In this document: piece by piece, positions 35,901 through 45,121 of the stretch | Numbering within the stretch: the stretch's first letter is position 1 | How the letters are laid out: every line of letters begins with the position of its first letter | From: Enterobacterales bacterium CwR94 | GTDB lineage: Bacteria; Pseudomonadota; Gammaproteobacteria; Enterobacterales; Enterobacteriaceae | Length of the DNA stretch: 64,000 nucleotides | Direction of reading: 5' to 3' | Assembly (NCBI GenBank): GCA_002837195.1 | Contig: KZ478059.1 | Coordinates: 248,001 to 312,000 of the forward strand | The notes under the pieces: model-generated | Database searches by the model: none | What the model saw: the letters and a program-made list of their open reading frames with translations, nothing else | What the model was told of the DNA's origin: nothing | Translations under genes and position numbers: made by a program

Positions 35901-36860
35901 TTAGGGTGCCGGACTGACGGTACGCCAGGCACCAATTGCCGGATCGGCTAGTTCGGTGTGCAGCGCATCCACCAGCAAGACATTGACCGGCGTATTCGCG
36001 CCAAGCTGCGACTGCCAGGCCTCGCGGACGGCATCAACCCGGCTCTTAATGGCCGCGGCATCTTGCGCCTGATTTTTATCCATCTGTACCAGCAAGGTGC
36101 CGTTAAAACTCCAGATATGATGACCGGCATCGAATGGCAGCAGCAGCCAACTCTGCGGCGCATCCTCTTTTGCCAGCACCATGCGCTGATTATTGACGGT
36201 AACAACCTCGACTTCGCCGACTTTGGGTTGCAGATTGCGCAGCGGATAGCCTTCAAAGAAGCTGACATCCAACTGCTCAGACTGATTATTCCGCGTCATG
36301 ACCAGTGAGGTGTCACCTTGCAACCAGCCTTCGGTGGAGCAGCGCAGACTGGCATCATCAGGAATAAACAGCGACTGGCCATTGTTGTCCCACCAGGTGC
36401 GGAAGTGACAGCCACCGGGAAGATCAAAGTGCTGTAGCGGTTCATCATTCGCCGGACGAGAGAGGTCTAACGGCGCGGCATTGCCTTCACTGGCATCGAC
36501 AGTGGCATCCGCAGTGACGATGGGCTTCCAGCTTTGTATGCGGAGCGCGGTGCCGGTTGCCAGCACCGAGCCTTGCTTATCGGTGAGGGCCCAGGGCAAC
36601 TCATTGAGCGTGCCGCACTGATTTTGCAGCAGCGTACCCACGCGCGGCAGGAACGTCTCTAACACGGTGGATTTTTTGCTCTCACCGGAGACGATACGCA
36701 GCGGGAGCGTCTCTTTACACCAGCTATCAGGCGCATTATCCACCACATTGTCGATCCACACCTCCAGCTCAAGGCTGGGTGAGTAAACCGCACGGTAGTC
36801 CGCTGCATGAACGGCACCAGCCATGACAAGCATCACTACGCCGGGCAACCAAAATTTCAT
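35901..36860 (-). CDS. Secreted protein of unknown family in the T6SS control operon
   Basis: 319-residue predicted periplasmic protein with a signal peptide ending near VHAAD (about residue 19). Several cysteines could form disulfides (WCKET, NQCGT, GGCHF, LRCST). No membrane anchor or catalytic motif is seen and I do not recognise the family. ATG 36860 has AGGGA 5 bases upstream; a longer frame to 36947 overlaps pppA and is rejected. Position between phosphatase and kinase suggests a periplasmic input for the PpkA pathway. That is inference. Confidence 0.65.
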   Translation of the reverse strand: MKFWLPGVVMLVMAGAVHAADYRAVYSPSLELEVWIDNVVDNAPDSWCKETLPLRIVSGESKKSTVLETFLPRVGTLLQNQCGTLNELPWALTDKQGSVLATGTALRIQSWKPIVTADATVDASEGNAAPLDLSRPANDEPLQHFDLPGGCHFRTWWDNNGQSLFIPDDASLRCSTEGWLQGDTSLVMTRNNQSEQLDVSFFEGYPLRNLQPKVGEVEVVTVNNQRMVLAKEDAPQSWLLLPFDAGHHIWSFNGTLLVQMDKNQAQDAAAIKSRVDAVREAWQSQLGANTPVNVLLVDALHTELADPAIGAWRTVSPAP

Positions 36861-36873
36861 AAATGTCCCTGGT

Positions 36874-37650
36874 TCAATCGTGTGGTGGAATAAAACGGGC
36901 GGTATCCGCCAGTGAGTGCAGCAGGGTAATATCCTGCGGTGCGCCAACCCAGACCGCGACGGCGCTGAGATTATCTCTTTTTTCGCGACGATTAATAGCC
37001 ATTTGCATCAGCGCCAGCCACTCTTTCGGAGAATTGACCATATGCAGCGACTGCTCCATCTCTTCGGCCGTTAGAGTCTGCCAAAAGCCATCGGTACACA
37101 GCAGAAAGGCATCGCCATCTTCCAGTGGCATCATCTCGCTGTAGCTGGCTTCACGCGGCGGCTGGGCACCCAATGCATTGAGCAGCAGATTGCTGTTAAT
37201 CCCGGTGTGTTCCATCCCGGCATCGCGCAGTTGCTGCACCAGACTGTGATCGCGGGTGACCTCATGAATATAGCCGCGGCGAAAATGATACAAGCGGCTG
37301 TCCCCGGCGTGTGCCCACCAGGCAAGCAGGCGTTCACGATCGATAAACAACGCCGCCAGAGTGGTGCTCATGCGCGCCAGCGCCGGTGAGGTTTGTTGCT
37401 GCGTACGCAATAATTGATCGGCCTTTTCAATCACCAGCCGCGTTTCCAGCGCCGTGAGAGGATGGCGATCTGTCAGCTCATTCAGGAGCGTATCACGGAC
37501 TAACTGAGCCGCGACGTCGCCTCCCGCATTGCCTGCCACACCGTCACAGACCAGAAAACACCCGGCGTTGTTGTTCAAATGCGCGCCCGTCACATCCTCA
37601 TTGCTGTCACGTTCACCTTGCTGGCTGGTGGTCGACCAGGTAATTTTCAT
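36874..37650 (-). CDS. T6SS-associated PP2C phosphatase (PppA type)
   Basis: 258-residue PP2C-family Ser/Thr phosphatase. Metal-binding motifs are visible: SNEDVTG, CDGVAGNAGGD (Asp near 36), AHAGDSRLY and LLCTDGFWQ. Its ATG overlaps the end of the FHA gene by 4 bases (ATGA). It should reverse the kinase's phosphorylation and keep secretion off. Confidence 0.9.
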   Translation of the reverse strand: MKITWSTTSQQGERDSNEDVTGAHLNNNAGCFLVCDGVAGNAGGDVAAQLVRDTLLNELTDRHPLTALETRLVIEKADQLLRTQQQTSPALARMSTTLAALFIDRERLLAWWAHAGDSRLYHFRRGYIHEVTRDHSLVQQLRDAGMEHTGINSNLLLNALGAQPPREASYSEMMPLEDGDAFLLCTDGFWQTLTAEEMEQSLHMVNSPKEWLALMQMAINRREKRDNLSAVAVWVGAPQDITLLHSLADTARFIPPHD

Positions 37651-38765
37651 GGCTCATCCGCTTTGCTTTGTGAGTCTTTATATTGGTTCACTTCCAAATC
37701 GTAGGCGTGCAAAAAGGCCTCACCGAACAGCGTATGAAAATCATCCTCGATTTCGCCTGCGGTGTGCTGGTAGTGACGATTAAAATAGTCCCACAGCGCC
37801 GCTTTTTTGCCGTTGGGCAGGGCAAAGCGCGGTGCGACGCCATCACGCTGCGCCATCTCTTCCAGGCGCTGCGGATTAAAGGTTTGTAGCATTGCCGCGA
37901 TAATTGCGCGGATCCCGGCAATCATGCCTAACTGATGCGCTTGTAAATCGACCAGACCATCACGCACGGCGTGCTCAGGGGCCATAAAACCGGGCATCTG
38001 GCTCTGATACATCTGCATCAATACTGTTTTGCCGGACGGCAGGATTTTAAACGGATTGTTGGCTTCGTTGAGGATCATGGTCATCTCAGCCTTCACGCCG
38101 CGCTTCAGAATGGAGCGCGAAGAGAGCAATGCCACGGTGCCTTGCGAAAACAGGCTTAACATCCTGCCCGTCATGCGCATTTGTTCTTCGGTCAGGGCAG
38201 CACTGTTCGCGTGTAAATCCAACCCCATGCCTTCCATCAACGCCCGAATCAGCCGGGTTTCGTCGAGCGGGGCTGCTTCACTGGCATCGGCGCGTTCATG
38301 GCCGCTGACAGGATCGATACGCAGGCGTGGTTCATGGTGATGGGCGGAGCGCGCGGGTTCAAGGGGCTGCTCAACCTCGGGGGCATCCGGCGGGGCGAAC
38401 AGATCCCAGGGATCGTCCTGTTGCTCAGGGGCGTCCTCGCCGGGTGCGTTCTCCCGTGCAGGGTCGCTGACACCAATCTGATACGGCCCAATCACCAGGC
38501 TGTCACCATGTTGTAAGTCAACCTGATGGCCGCGCGCGAGCGCCACACCGTTCAATTCCACCAGGGTCACGCTGCTGTGATTGGTGAGGCGACATTCGCC
38601 GCTGGCGGTCAGATGCACTAAGGCTTGCAGGCGCGAAATAGTCCGCTCTTCATCGGGCAGCACCATATCGTTTTCGAGACTGCGCCCAATGGTTCCACCA
38701 GGAGGCTGGAAATCCACAAATGTCAAGTCAGTGTCGGGCGGAGGATTTAGCAGGGTAAATCGCAT
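37647..38765 (-). CDS. FHA-domain T6SS protein (TagH/Fha type)
   Basis: 372-residue cytoplasmic protein. The amino-terminal FHA domain (about 20-95) has GGTIGRSLENDMVL and SRLQALVHL, the phosphothreonine-binding loop pattern. A charged linker follows, then the conserved C-terminal TagH domain (about 190-360, containing FKILPSGKTVLMQMY and the family YKD motif). It is the expected substrate and reader of the PpkA/PppA pair. Confidence 0.88.
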   Translation of the reverse strand: MRFTLLNPPPDTDLTFVDFQPPGGTIGRSLENDMVLPDEERTISRLQALVHLTASGECRLTNHSSVTLVELNGVALARGHQVDLQHGDSLVIGPYQIGVSDPARENAPGEDAPEQQDDPWDLFAPPDAPEVEQPLEPARSAHHHEPRLRIDPVSGHERADASEAAPLDETRLIRALMEGMGLDLHANSAALTEEQMRMTGRMLSLFSQGTVALLSSRSILKRGVKAEMTMILNEANNPFKILPSGKTVLMQMYQSQMPGFMAPEHAVRDGLVDLQAHQLGMIAGIRAIIAAMLQTFNPQRLEEMAQRDGVAPRFALPNGKKAALWDYFNRHYQHTAGEIEDDFHTLFGEAFLHAYDLEVNQYKDSQSKADEP

Positions 38766-38791
38766 GTAGAGTCCTGAGTCAGCATGGGTGA

Positions 38792-39490
38792 TTATTCAAA
38801 CATCGGCGGATAGAGTCCGTGCTGCCCGGAGCGAGAACCGAGGGCCGGATTAAACAAGGTGGAGAAGAGTTGCGCCGTCAACTTACCGCTGTGCTTATGG
38901 GTGCTGTGCGGATAGCCATCACCCTGATTGGTCCACCAGTAACTGGCATACTGCTCGGGGGCAAAACGCGCCGCCACTTCTTCCCAGCGCAGGCTGGTGG
39001 GCAGCGCATGCCAGCCCAGCACCTCTAAAATCGCCGATGGCTGGCCCGTCGGCACCGTCAGTGGCGGCAGCGTCATTAAGCGTTTATCCAGCGCCTCCGC
39101 ATCCAGTTTTTCAATCACTGCCTGCTTTAAGGTGATACCCAGTTGATCAAACCAGTCACCCGCTAAGGTTAACTGCGCCGGATGCCAGTGAGCCGGTGAA
39201 AAACTGCTTAATGCCAACAGAGGCCAGGCGCGTCCGACGCGATCGCGCGAGGGGAGCAGGCAGCCAATTTGCACGCGCTGCACGCCGAGTGTGGCTGGCA
39301 AGGCAAAATTCCACACCGGCGCGGCATCATAGTCAGTGCTCGTAGCCGTATGCTGTTCATGCCAAAGACTAAGGCCCGATTCGAACCAGTTTGACCAGTG
39401 CGCCACCGTCTCATTCGATACGCGACGCAACAGAAAATCCCCCGCGCCTGGCAGCTTGCCATACCATCCCAAACTGTAACGTTCAGCCAT
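38792..39490 (-). CDS. tagF: T6SS protein TagF
   Basis: 232-residue TagF/SciT-family protein, beginning with the hallmark GWYGKLPGAGDFLLRRV. In Pseudomonas, TagF is a post-translational repressor of T6SS firing. It starts 12 bases after the tssM stop. No phosphatase domain is fused, as that is encoded separately. Confidence 0.88.
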   Translation of the reverse strand: MAERYSLGWYGKLPGAGDFLLRRVSNETVAHWSNWFESGLSLWHEQHTATSTDYDAAPVWNFALPATLGVQRVQIGCLLPSRDRVGRAWPLLALSSFSPAHWHPAQLTLAGDWFDQLGITLKQAVIEKLDAEALDKRLMTLPPLTVPTGQPSAILEVLGWHALPTSLRWEEVAARFAPEQYASYWWTNQGDGYPHSTHKHSGKLTAQLFSTLFNPALGSRSGQHGLYPPMFE

Positions 39491-39502
39491 GCAATAGCCC
39501 TT

Positions 39503-41617
39503 TTATGGTGGCGTAAAGACCGCGCTGTGTGCAGGCGGTGGGGCGACACTGGCCTGATCGGGAAGCGGGAGGCCTGCCTCTTCGAGCCTGGCAGCGAGCT
39601 TACGCATCATCAGTGTGTTATCACGCAGATAGGGTGACGACTGAATCTGTTTATCCAGCAGCTGGCTGAGATGCCAGTCAAGCTGCTGCAAATCGCGTGG
39701 CGTCACCCCGCTGGGCAGATTACGTTGAATATTCTGCATCACCCAGCCGCGCAAAAACTCACCGTCGTAGGTGCGCGGTTGATACAGCATTTGATAGGCG
39801 CGCAGCGCATTGCGGCTAAAATCATTGTCATCCCCTTTGTCGTTACGCAGCGTCAGGGTAATAGACTGGGCAACGCGCGGTAACAACACAGTACGCAACG
39901 CATACTGATACAGCGCCCAACTGGCGTCGGTAACCTGGCCGCCGCGCCACAGTCCCATCGCTTGCGTGGCGGGAGGGCTGGTCATGGAAGCGTGCGTATT
40001 TTGCGGTAAGGCAATCAGACTGTTTAAGAATGGCACAACGGCCATCACATTGCCGTTGGCAGGGCCTTCTAAAGGTTGCAATTGTTGCTTAATCGCAGGC
40101 AGGCGCTGGGCGACTTCCTGCAAATAGGTGCGATTATTGAAATAACTGACGGTCCACAGCGTACCCACAATCAACAGTGTGCAGGCCAGTGCGCCGTAAC
40201 CTAACCAGTGAAACAGGCGATGGCGATACTCCCAGCGGCGGTCGCTGCCCGCCAGACCTTTTTCGCGGAAAATACGCTGGCGCAGTAAATCATGAATAAA
40301 GAAACTTTGCCCTTTAGTGGCGGGCACTGGTGCCTGACGGCTCACGCTGTCCCAACTGGCCAGCGTTTGACTGCGAGGAACGGGGAGTTGCAACTTGCGC
40401 GTTAACTCACCCATCACGCGGTCAAACGGCAGTCCCTCTTGCGTGCCGCTGCTAAAGAACAAGCCGCGCGGAGACCACGGCATTCGCTCATTATCCGGCG
40501 AGAAAATAACATCGAGATATTCGGCCAGCAGCGGGCGTAAAGAGGCAAACTCTTGCGGAAACAAGAACGCATCAGCCCGCGCCCGTAAATCGCGTTGTTG
40601 CGTCATGCTGGTGCTGAGATTCACCATCAATTGCTGATGCAGATGATGGAAACGTTGCTCAAAGCGGGTACTTAAGTCTTCACGGCTTTGCGGCGTATTT
40701 TCCCATGGAAAGGTAAAGCCCCAATCTTGTTGGCGGCCCGCTTTATCCAGATGGGCAAAATAGCTCATAAACCCTTTCAGTAAATCGGTTTTCGTGACCA
40801 TCACGTAGACGGGAAAATCGATGTCAGTTTGCTGATGCAGCTCTTGCAGGCGCTGGCGCAAGGCAACGGCTTGCGCGTGGCGCATCTCAGATGTGTCACT
40901 CAGCAAATCCGCCACTGACAGGGTCACAATCACGCCATTGATCGGCTGGCGCGCGCGATAGCGTTTAAGCAGGCCAATGAACGCCTGCCATTCGCTGGCG
41001 TCGCGTGCTCGCATACTCTCTTGCAGGGTGTAGCGTCCGGCGGTGTCCAGTAACACAGCATCTTGCGTAAACCACCAGTCGCAGTGTCGCGTTCCGCCAA
41101 TGCCGCGTACCGCGCTCTTACCCAGCGTATCACCCAGTGGGAACTCGAGACCTGAATTGACCAGTGCTGTGGTTTTGCCCGCACCCGGCGCACCGATGAT
41201 CATGTACCACGGCAATTCATACAGATATTGCGTGTTAAAGCGCGAAAACCAATTTCCCTTCGCATGACTTGGCTGGAACTGCGTACGCTTTAAGAGCTGT
41301 AACGCATCGCTAAAACGCTGGTTGAGCAACGCCTGAGTTTCGAGATGATTGCTGTTGGCCGAATTATCCTGTTGCAGGCGTACCAACAGCTTACTGTTAA
41401 ACCACGCGCTGTACAGACGGGGAATCAGTTGGAAAAGTATCCAGCCAAAAACACACAAACCGATGGCAATTTGACGATGCAATGCCGGTTCAAGCGGCTG
41501 TAATTGTTGGATAACCAGGCGGGGGCCGAGTAACCAAATCAGCAAAGAGAGCGCGGAGGTGCCCAACACGCCCCACAGCAGAGGATGTCCAATCAGCAAA
41601 CGCAGTTTAGGGGGCAT
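39503..41617 (-). CDS. tssM: Short TssM (IcmF-type) membrane protein
   Basis: 704-residue inner-membrane protein with two amino-terminal hydrophobic segments (about 10-30 and 47-66), a cytoplasmic P-loop domain (GAPGAGKTTAL, about 138-148) and a third segment near 470. Only about 215 residues follow on the periplasmic side. Canonical TssM proteins are about 1100-1300 residues and end in a large periplasmic domain that contacts TssJ; that part is absent. The stop codon is followed 12 bases later by tagF, so no remnant of the missing end is left. It overlaps tssL by 11 bases. Confidence 0.85.
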   Translation of the reverse strand: MPPKLRLLIGHPLLWGVLGTSALSLLIWLLGPRLVIQQLQPLEPALHRQIAIGLCVFGWILFQLIPRLYSAWFNSKLLVRLQQDNSANSNHLETQALLNQRFSDALQLLKRTQFQPSHAKGNWFSRFNTQYLYELPWYMIIGAPGAGKTTALVNSGLEFPLGDTLGKSAVRGIGGTRHCDWWFTQDAVLLDTAGRYTLQESMRARDASEWQAFIGLLKRYRARQPINGVIVTLSVADLLSDTSEMRHAQAVALRQRLQELHQQTDIDFPVYVMVTKTDLLKGFMSYFAHLDKAGRQQDWGFTFPWENTPQSREDLSTRFEQRFHHLHQQLMVNLSTSMTQQRDLRARADAFLFPQEFASLRPLLAEYLDVIFSPDNERMPWSPRGLFFSSGTQEGLPFDRVMGELTRKLQLPVPRSQTLASWDSVSRQAPVPATKGQSFFIHDLLRQRIFREKGLAGSDRRWEYRHRLFHWLGYGALACTLLIVGTLWTVSYFNNRTYLQEVAQRLPAIKQQLQPLEGPANGNVMAVVPFLNSLIALPQNTHASMTSPPATQAMGLWRGGQVTDASWALYQYALRTVLLPRVAQSITLTLRNDKGDDNDFSRNALRAYQMLYQPRTYDGEFLRGWVMQNIQRNLPSGVTPRDLQQLDWHLSQLLDKQIQSSPYLRDNTLMMRKLAARLEEAGLPLPDQASVAPPPAHSAVFTPP

Positions 41618-42854
41618 GCTTCACCTCGCGGGATGCGTCAACGGCAGGCGTGGGAGCAGCGAACAGGATTATTTCAATGCGGCGATTGCGTTGGCGGTTT
41701 TCACTGCTGTCATTGGGCAGTAGATCGTTGCTGTCACCGCGGCCTTCCGCTTTTACCGGATGGTAGTGATCGCCCGTCAATTGTTGCATTAACACCGCCG
41801 CGACGCTGCGCGACTGGGCTTGAGTGTACTCATAGCTGGAAGCAAAACGGCTGTTATTCATGGGTCTGTCATCACTGTAGGCGCTGACCAGCAGCGTGCC
41901 GGGCTGGGGCGCTATCACGGTGGCAACGCGCTCCAGTAACTGACGGCCTTCCGGTTTGAGCAGCGTGCTGCCTGAACGGAACAGGGTATCAGCCTGAATA
42001 ATGATTTTACTGGCGGCCGAACCGTCATTGACTTGCAGTACACCACGATGACGTTCCTCACTCAGTGCCTGGCGCAGGTTGAGAAGGGGTGTGGTGGTGG
42101 CTGGGCGACGGTTAGCATCGGGTAGAGGCACCTGATAAATGGCGCGCAATAACGGCGCGGTCAGGGTGCCGAGTCGCCAGTTCAGGGTAGTGTAAAACAG
42201 GGCAGCAATCAGGGCGGCCACGGCAGCGGCAGCCCACAAGGGGACCAGTGGCCGCCACAGGGTTGATGCTACCGGTAATTCAACGTTTTCCTGCACAGGT
42301 GTCAGGGCTGTCTGACTGCGGGTATCGGCAATCAATTTCCCCAGTCGTTGCAATGTCGCGTCACGCTGGGCGCGTCCGTTTTCCATGGCGCGATAGCGTC
42401 CTTCATAGCCCAGCAGCAGGCAGTACTGAATCACTTCCAGCAACCATAAGTGCTGGGTGGCGGCTTGCGAAATACGCGCCAGTAATTGATAAAATTTTTC
42501 GCCGCCCCACGTCTCGTTGTGAAATGTCACCAGTAAACCATTACCAGACCACACCCCGCGGCTGCCCCAGGGCGTGCGTGAGGCCGCTTCATCTATGGCA
42601 CTGCACAGGCAATAGCGGCAGCCAATCAGCAGATCAAACGGCAATCCCGCTAATTTGCAGCGGTTTTCAAAATGGCGAACTTCATCGACGAGCTGCTGAC
42701 GCAAGCCCGCGGGATCATCATGCGTTGCCGCTTGCCGAATCTGAACAATGGCATTCAGTAAGGGCGTTGCAGCGCTAAGTAGAGGGTTATCAATGCCTCC
42801 GGTCACTATCCCGGCAGCAGGGCGTTCCGGCATCATCACACTGTGCGTTTCCAT
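41607..42854 (-). CDS. tssL: T6SS TssL with OmpA-like peptidoglycan-binding domain
   Basis: 415-residue extended TssL. The DotU/IcmH domain (about 20-200) is cytoplasmic (GCRYCLCSAIDEAASRTPWG). One membrane segment lies at about 205-228. An OmpA-like peptidoglycan-binding domain follows (FRSGSTLLKPEGRQLLERV, and the final NRRIEIILF). It forms the inner-membrane anchor together with TssM, whose gene overlaps its end. Confidence 0.91.
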   Translation of the reverse strand: METHSVMMPERPAAGIVTGGIDNPLLSAATPLLNAIVQIRQAATHDDPAGLRQQLVDEVRHFENRCKLAGLPFDLLIGCRYCLCSAIDEAASRTPWGSRGVWSGNGLLVTFHNETWGGEKFYQLLARISQAATQHLWLLEVIQYCLLLGYEGRYRAMENGRAQRDATLQRLGKLIADTRSQTALTPVQENVELPVASTLWRPLVPLWAAAAVAALIAALFYTTLNWRLGTLTAPLLRAIYQVPLPDANRRPATTTPLLNLRQALSEERHRGVLQVNDGSAASKIIIQADTLFRSGSTLLKPEGRQLLERVATVIAPQPGTLLVSAYSDDRPMNNSRFASSYEYTQAQSRSVAAVLMQQLTGDHYHPVKAEGRGDSNDLLPNDSSENRQRNRRIEIILFAAPTPAVDASREVKHAP

Positions 42855-42973
42855 ACCAACACGCGAAGCGCCATCAAGGCGCTCGCGAAGAATGTAAAAG
42901 GTTTAGGCCGTCCAGGGCAGTTCTCGGCAGAGAGAAAACGCAGGATGTAGGGGCGATACGCCATCTCCTGCAA

Positions 42974-43477
42974 TCATTCAAGGATCCATGTTGCCGTATT
43001 GTTGTTTCGACAGGCTTTACTTTTTCCGCCGACGTCCACACACACCTTTTTGGTGGCCTTACGCGGACGTGGGCGGTCGCCACGCAAAGTGGCATCGTAA
43101 CGTTCACTTGGCACCACCGCCTTTTGCGGTACGTAGCCTAATAACTGCTCGCTGTTTTCATCGGCAATGGCAAACCATTGGTTCTCTACCTGACCAAGCA
43201 GGTTATAGGTTTTGCCGTTTTCGAGATGCTGAACAATTTTACCGCTGTACGCTGGCTGGGTCATGATCGACGCGGCATAGAGTGCCCGGTAAGGGGCATT
43301 GATCGGTGTGAATTCCGCTGGCGGTTGCACCGCGTAGCGATGCGTCAAGGTTACGCCGTTAACTTCGCTGGTAATCAGCGTATCGTCACCCGGTGGTGGT
43401 GGAGCCGTTTTACAGCTCGCCAGTACCAACGCGGAAAGCAGAATGAGCGCGACGCGAATTTTCACGATGATCCTCAA
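42974..43477 (-). CDS. SH3-domain lipoprotein, first gene of the T6SS operon
   Basis: 167-residue predicted lipoprotein with lipobox LASC (Cys22). An SH3b-like region is seen from about 75 to 120 (PAYSGKIVQHLENGKTYNLLG, then QLLGYVPQKAVV). A basic, cysteine-containing tail follows. Size and lipidation are like TssJ, but the SH3-type sequence is not the TssJ beta-sandwich, so it is not called tssJ. It sits 119 bases before tssL. Confidence 0.7.
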   Translation of the reverse strand: MRIIVKIRVALILLSALVLASCKTAPPPPGDDTLITSEVNGVTLTHRYAVQPPAEFTPINAPYRALYAASIMTQPAYSGKIVQHLENGKTYNLLGQVENQWFAIADENSEQLLGYVPQKAVVPSERYDATLRGDRPRPRKATKKVCVDVGGKSKACRNNNTATWILE

Positions 43478-43984
43478 AACAGTAGATGGTCATGTTAGTC
43501 GGTGGGGTTACTCGCCACCAGGCCAGACAAGCAAATTCAACCAGAAAACCTGTCGTTGCCAGCCTGAAAATTGCTTCATTTTACAGAAAGATAAAAACTG
43601 CTCACAGTCTACCTGAGCCTTTTGGGAATTCAAACTATTGCACAGGGGGAATTGTTGTGCCAGGGATTGTTTACTTAATCATCAGAATGATCTGGTCTTA
43701 GGGGGTTATTAAGTCTTTAATCAAGGGGTTGCGCGAATGCTATAGGAGTCATCCAGGTTAATTGCATGGTTAAAATTTAGGATTATCCGCGCACGGCTTT
43801 CAGCCATATCCCATCAGTGGTTACGCAGTGCCTTCTGCGGCGGCGGCACTTGCCTGGCTGCTGTTATTAGGAATTTTAGCAAGCCTGAATCTGATTCTGT
43901 CTTAGTCTGTCGGGACTCGGTTGTGACACAAACTTGTGTTGGCTATCCTCTGGCGCTTGAAACAGTGTGGACAGGAGAGCGCCG
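43478..43984. other. Divergent control region before the T6SS operon
   Basis: About 500 bases with no gene. It contains the 6-2-6 inverted repeat ACACAA-AC-TTGTGT (43926-43939) just before a TATCCT element that may serve the plus-strand gene. Confidence 0.4.
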
Positions 43985-44890
43985 GTGGCAGTCAAGGAAA
44001 AAAGGTTAGGGATTATGACCTACCTCGATAACAACGAACGTATGGTCGAGGAATTCGGTTGGCTGCATAAAAGTTGGATCCACAGTGGGTGCTGGCAGAC
44101 AGCGGATCTGGTGGTGGTACATCATCCGGCATTAACGGCAATTTTACCCAAAGAGCCTGGGATTATTTTGATTCCTCAGATGCCCTTTTCTGAGCAAGAT
44201 GAGGACTTCAATGGTTATCCCTACATCAACTCCATTGCTTGTCTCAGCGGTCCACACATTGACTCCCTCATACAACGTTATGCAATGGTTATGCGCACCG
44301 ATGCCGATGTGTTTTTAACGGCGCATTTGGCCAATTTCGAGACACTCTATCCGGTGCACGGTCGGGGTAATTACTACTTTATGGCCGACTTTCGCGAAAA
44401 AATGCTCGATTTCTGCAAGCGTCACGGTGTGAAGCATCACCATCGTTTTGGTTGTGGTCACTCAATCATGGCGTCACCCGCGTTAATGATTCCTTTTCTG
44501 CAACGTCAGGTGTACTGGGCGCGCGAACTGGTGAAAGATTTTGGTACCGATACCGCTAATTGGGGAGCCTGGCCTGGCTGGTATCGCGGCGTCATTTCCA
44601 TGTATGCGGCTGAAATTGCGGCGAATGAACGCTGGCATGAGTTTTTACAAAATGGCCGTGAGCGTATTTTAGATATGGAGAGTTCGCAAAGTGGCTTTAT
44701 CGATTCGTTAACGCTGCATATCCACGCCACACAGCAGCGTGTGCCCTTTGCCAAAATTTGTTTGCGTGAGGGCGCGTACGACAATATTGATCCTGACACG
44801 CTGGATACGCGTCGTATTGACCATTACTGCCAATGGATTGTGCTTACGCCGTTGGACGATATTAAAAAAATGCATCGCTATCCCTGGTGA
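43985..44890 (+). CDS. Unknown protein, glycosyltransferase-like
   Basis: 301-residue soluble protein. The GTG at 43985 has AGGAG 7 bases upstream. The stretch MVMRTDADVFLT contains a DxD-type motif at the end of a beta-strand, as in GT-A glycosyltransferases. A conserved-looking GCGHSIMASPALM and many aromatic residues follow. No signal or membrane segment. I do not recognise a named family. It stands alone between the T6SS operon and the ABC transporter operon. Confidence 0.55.
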   Translation: MAVKEKRLGIMTYLDNNERMVEEFGWLHKSWIHSGCWQTADLVVVHHPALTAILPKEPGIILIPQMPFSEQDEDFNGYPYINSIACLSGPHIDSLIQRYAMVMRTDADVFLTAHLANFETLYPVHGRGNYYFMADFREKMLDFCKRHGVKHHHRFGCGHSIMASPALMIPFLQRQVYWARELVKDFGTDTANWGAWPGWYRGVISMYAAEIAANERWHEFLQNGRERILDMESSQSGFIDSLTLHIHATQQRVPFAKICLREGAYDNIDPDTLDTRRIDHYCQWIVLTPLDDIKKMHRYPW

Positions 44891-45121
44891 TGTCAGCGCG
44901 GGGCCGCCTGGCCCCGTGCGTGTTTGTAGCAAGAAAATCCTCACGATCCCTCCCTTAATTCCCGCTTTTTACCCGAAAACCCTTGCACAGCAATGGGTTA
45001 ACTATTTGTTCTGATTTTGTTCGAATTTTGATCTGCTCCACAACAGCTATTTTTTACTTATCGTATATTTTTATTCGACACTGATTATATATTCAAGGTA
45101 ACCCCAAAGGAGCTCCCGGCG

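Noticed and set aside
42974-43477. Calling the T6SS operon lipoprotein TssJ
   Set aside because: The size and lipobox fit, but the mature part reads as an SH3-type domain rather than the TssJ sandwich, and TssM lacks the TssJ-binding region.
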